A stretch of 64,000 nt of DNA. Origin: Candidatus Microbacterium colombiense. GTDB taxonomy: Bacteria; Actinomycetota; Actinomycetes; Actinomycetales; Microbacteriaceae. Position 1 is the stretch's first letter. Each line of letters opens with the position of its first letter. Positions 61,217 through 64,000 of this stretch are shown here, in pieces. Under the pieces are notes generated by a model. That model saw only the letters and a list, made by a program, of their open reading frames with translations, searched no databases and was not told the origin of the DNA. Location: positions 1,612,001-1,676,000 of the forward strand of contig CP119308.1 of assembly GCA_029203165.1 (NCBI GenBank), written 5' to 3'. A program made the position numbers and the translations under genes.

Positions 61217-64000
61217 GTGACCTCGAACTCAGCACAGAACCCGGCCACGCCTCGAACGTCCCGACGTATTCTCGGCATCTCATTGGTGATCATCGCCGCA
61301 CTCATCGCAGTGTTCTTCGTCTTCGCCTCCCTCTACACCGAATTCCTCTGGTTCGACCAGGTCGGATTCACCGGAGGTGCTCACGACGCAGTGGATCGCG
61401 ACGGCGGTGATGTTCGTCGTCGGATTCCTCGGAATGGCGGTGCCGCTGTTCGTCGCGATCCAGCTCGCGTACCGACTGCGGCCCGGTCTACGTGCGACTG
61501 AGCTCGCAGCTCGACCGCTACCAGGAGGTCATCGAGCCGCTCCGTCGCCTCGCGATGTGGGGCATGCCGATCTTCTTCGGCCTCTTCGCAGGCTTCGCCG
61601 CCGCGGGCAACTGGAAGACCGTGTGGCTCTGGGCCAACGGCGTCGCGACCTCCACGGTCGACCCCGCAGTTCGGCATCGACACCGGCTTCTACATGTTCG
61701 CGATGCCCTTCTACTCGATGCTCCTCGCGTTCGTGTCCGGCTGTCCTGCTGCTCTGCCTGCTCGTCACCGCGCTCGTGTCGTACCTGTACGGCGCGGTGC
61801 AGGTCGGGCAGGGTGAGCTGCGCATCTCCAAGTCCGCGCGCATCCAGCTGGCCGTCATCGCCGGCCTCTACCTCCTCGTGCAGGCCGTGAGCCTGTGGCT
61901 CGACCGCTACAAGACGCTCGTCGACTCCGGATGACCGCATCACGGGTGCCGCCTACACGGGCGTCAACGCGACGATCCCCGGTCTCGCGATCCTCGCGAT
62001 CATCGCGGTCCTCGTCGCCATCCTCTTCTTCGTCACGGCGATCATCGGTCGCTGGCGCTTCCCGCTGGCCGCGACCGCCCTGCTCATCGTGGCGTCGCTC
62101 GTCGTCGGCGTCGGATACCCCTGGGTCGTCACGACCTTCCAGGTCAAGCCGAACCAGAACGCCTACCAGGCGGAGTACTACCAGCGGAACATCGACGGCA
62201 CGAAGGCGGCCTACAACGTCGCCGATCTCGAGACCACGACGTTCCAGGCCGAGACGGACGCCGAGGCCGGTCAGCTGCGGGAGGACGCCGACACCACGGC
62301 GTCCATCCGCATCATGGACCCCAAGGTCATCAGCCCGACGGTGCGCCAGCTCGAGCAGTACCGCGCGTACTACCAGTTCGAGGAGACGCTCGACGTCGAC
62401 CGCTACGAGATCGACGGCGAGATGCAGGACACGGTCGTCGCCGTCCGCGATCTCGACATCACCAAGCTCGGCGACGGAGACAACTGGAACAACCGCGTCG
62501 CCGTCTACACGCACGGCTACGGCCTCGTCGCCGCCGCCGGCAACCAGCGCACGACCGACGGTGAGCCGGTGTTCCTCGAGCGCGGCATCCCGTCGGCCGG
62601 GTTCCTGACCGACCGGGAGAACTTCGAGCCTCGCGTCTACTTCGGAGAGAACTCCCCGGAGTACTCGATCGTCGGGCGCTCCCGAGTCGTCGGCTCCGGC
62701 CGAGATCGACTACCCGCGCGGCAAGGACGGCTCGAACGAGACGAAGACGACCTTCAGCGGTGACGGCGGGCCGAAGATCGGCGACACGTTCACGAAGCTG
62801 CTGTACGCGCTGAAGTTCCAGTCGGAGCAGATCCTGTTCTCGAACCTCGTCAACGAGGACTCGCAGATCCTCTACGACCGCGATCCCAAGACGCGCGTGC
62901 AGAAGGTGGCACCGTACCTGGAGCTCGACAGCGACCCGTACCCGAGCGTGGTGGACGGCCGCATCGTCTGGATCGTCGACGGCTACACGACGAGCTCGAC
63001 GTACCCGTACTCGACGAGCGTGAGCCTCTCGGACGCGATCGCCGACTCGAACGTGCCGTCGCCGACGCTCGCGATCGACGACATCAACTACATCCGCAAC
63101 TCGGTCAAGGCGACCGTCGATGCGTACGACGGTTCGGTCACGCTGTACGCGTGGGACGCCAAGGATCCGGTGCTCAAGACCTGGCAGAACGTCTACCCGT
63201 CGACCATCAAGCCGATCAGCGAGATGTCCGGCGAGCTGATGAGCCACGTGCGCTACCCGACCGACCTGTTCAAGGTCCAGCGCGATGTGCTCGGGATCTA
63301 CCACATCGACAACGCCAACTCCTTCGCGCAGCAGGACAACCGGTGGCAGACGCCGAACGACCCGCGCAGTGACGCGATGCTGCAGCCGCCCTACTACCTG
63401 ACGATGAAGATGCCCGGTCAGGATTCCGCGCGCTTCTCCATGTTCTCGACGTTCATCCCCGCCTCACAGGGCGCGGGAAGCACTCGCGACGTGCTCATGG
63501 GGTACCTCGCCGTGGATTCGGATGCCGGCTCCGAGGCGGGCGTGAAGGGTGATGGCTACGGGCAGTTGCGGCTGCTCGAGATCAACGACGACACCACGGT
63601 GCCAGGTCCCGGCCAGGTGCAGAACACCTACAACTCCGACACCTCGGTGGTGCCGCAGTTGAACCTGCTGCAGCAGGGTGAGTCCGAGGTCATCTACGGC
63701 AACCTGCTGACGCTTCCGGTCGGTGGCGGTCTGCTCTACGTGCAGCCTGTCTACGTGCAGTCGTCCGAGGGTACGCAGCTCCCGCGCCTGCAGAAGGTGC
63801 TGGTCGCCTTCGGCGACCGCGTCGCCTTCGAGGACACCCTCACCGAGGCGCTCGACGCGCTCTTCGGCGGAGACTCCGGCGCGACCGGTGGCGATGATGA
63901 GGTCGAGCCGACGGATCCGGAGACCGACCCGGGTACCGAGCCCGACACCGGCACCACGCCGACGCAGCCCAGCGATGAGCAGGCCACGGCCCTGTCCGCC
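61217..64000 (+). pseudogene. UPF0182 large membrane protein, interrupted by indels and truncated by the window edge
   Basis: UPF0182 proteins (mycobacterial Rv3193c) are about 1000 residues with seven N-terminal spans and a large outer domain; function unknown. Here the spans start with ILGISLVIIAALIAVFFVFA; FLWFDQVGF and GMPIFFGLFAGFAAAGNWK are conserved loops, and the outer domain shows NAYQAEYYQRNI, VTLYAWDAKDPVLKTW and HVRYPTDLFKVQRDVL. Frame changes near 61376, 61479, 61666, 61742, 61933 and 62674 each fit one inserted base. Reading is then open through an acidic, Pro/Thr-rich region to the window end; the stop is not seen. Confidence 0.9.

Overview
The window is about 64 kb of high-GC DNA with GTG/ATG starts, many 4-base stop/start overlaps, and several genes whose start codon lies 6-7 bases after a TANNNT -10 box, as in leaderless mRNAs. 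Gene content (AdnAB, UvrD2, NudC, UPF0182, DUF3117, DUF3107, a tandem glycine riboswitch before gcvT, MiaE-like ferritin fold) points to an actinobacterium, most likely Microbacteriaceae and plausibly Microbacterium. I saw no tRNA, rRNA, CRISPR array, prophage or insertion sequence, and no gene-free stretch above 300 bases.

Layout. 1-3033: the end of a peptide ABC transporter operon (two permeases, two ATPases). 3043-7770: a tandem glycine riboswitch and gcvT-gcvH-gcvP. 7993-13826: a second peptide ABC operon (lipoprotein, two permeases, a fused double ATPase) and a PH-like membrane protein. 13849-20599: CPBP-like membrane protein, TypA/BipA, a secreted lytic-transglycosylase-like protein, glutaminase and an MFS transporter. 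20603-25741: XRE-cupin regulator divergent from azlCD, then DUF6113, ferredoxin, dapC and citrate synthase. 25754-29384: TetR regulator divergent from an MFS pump with a clear promoter/operator, then a DEAD-box helicase. 29633-37337: dapD, dapE, a PIG-V-like membrane protein, DUF3117, O-methyltransferase, tatB, mrp, DUF1003 and an MgtE-N/CBS protein; most of these are broken by single-base indels. 37424-46789: stress protein, hydrolase, Xaa-Pro aminopeptidase, EEP-family protein, PHP phosphoesterase, DUF817, a second DEAD-box helicase, MiaE-like ferritin-fold protein, two small membrane proteins and DUF3107. 46969-64000: adnA-adnB, an APH-fold pseudokinase, nudC, uvrD2, an orphan ThiF/cyclodehydratase-like protein, DUF2342, a PDZ-Lon protease and UPF0182. 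The last block matches the order known around Rv3193c-Rv3202c in Mycobacterium tuberculosis.

How the genes fit together. The riboswitch should make the glycine cleavage genes respond to glycine, and peptide importers on both sides could supply glycine-containing peptides (inference). dapC, dapD and dapE cover three steps of the succinylase lysine/diaminopimelate route. AdnAB and UvrD2 are DNA-repair helicases. Two efflux-type loci (azlCD and the TetR-controlled MFS pump) have readable divergent control regions.

Caution. At least ten genes carry indels, and most can be explained as one inserted base. Restoring the reading frames gives whole-codon, full-length proteins of conserved families, so sequence error is more likely than real gene decay. 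These genes are typed as pseudogene here only because the sequence as given is interrupted.
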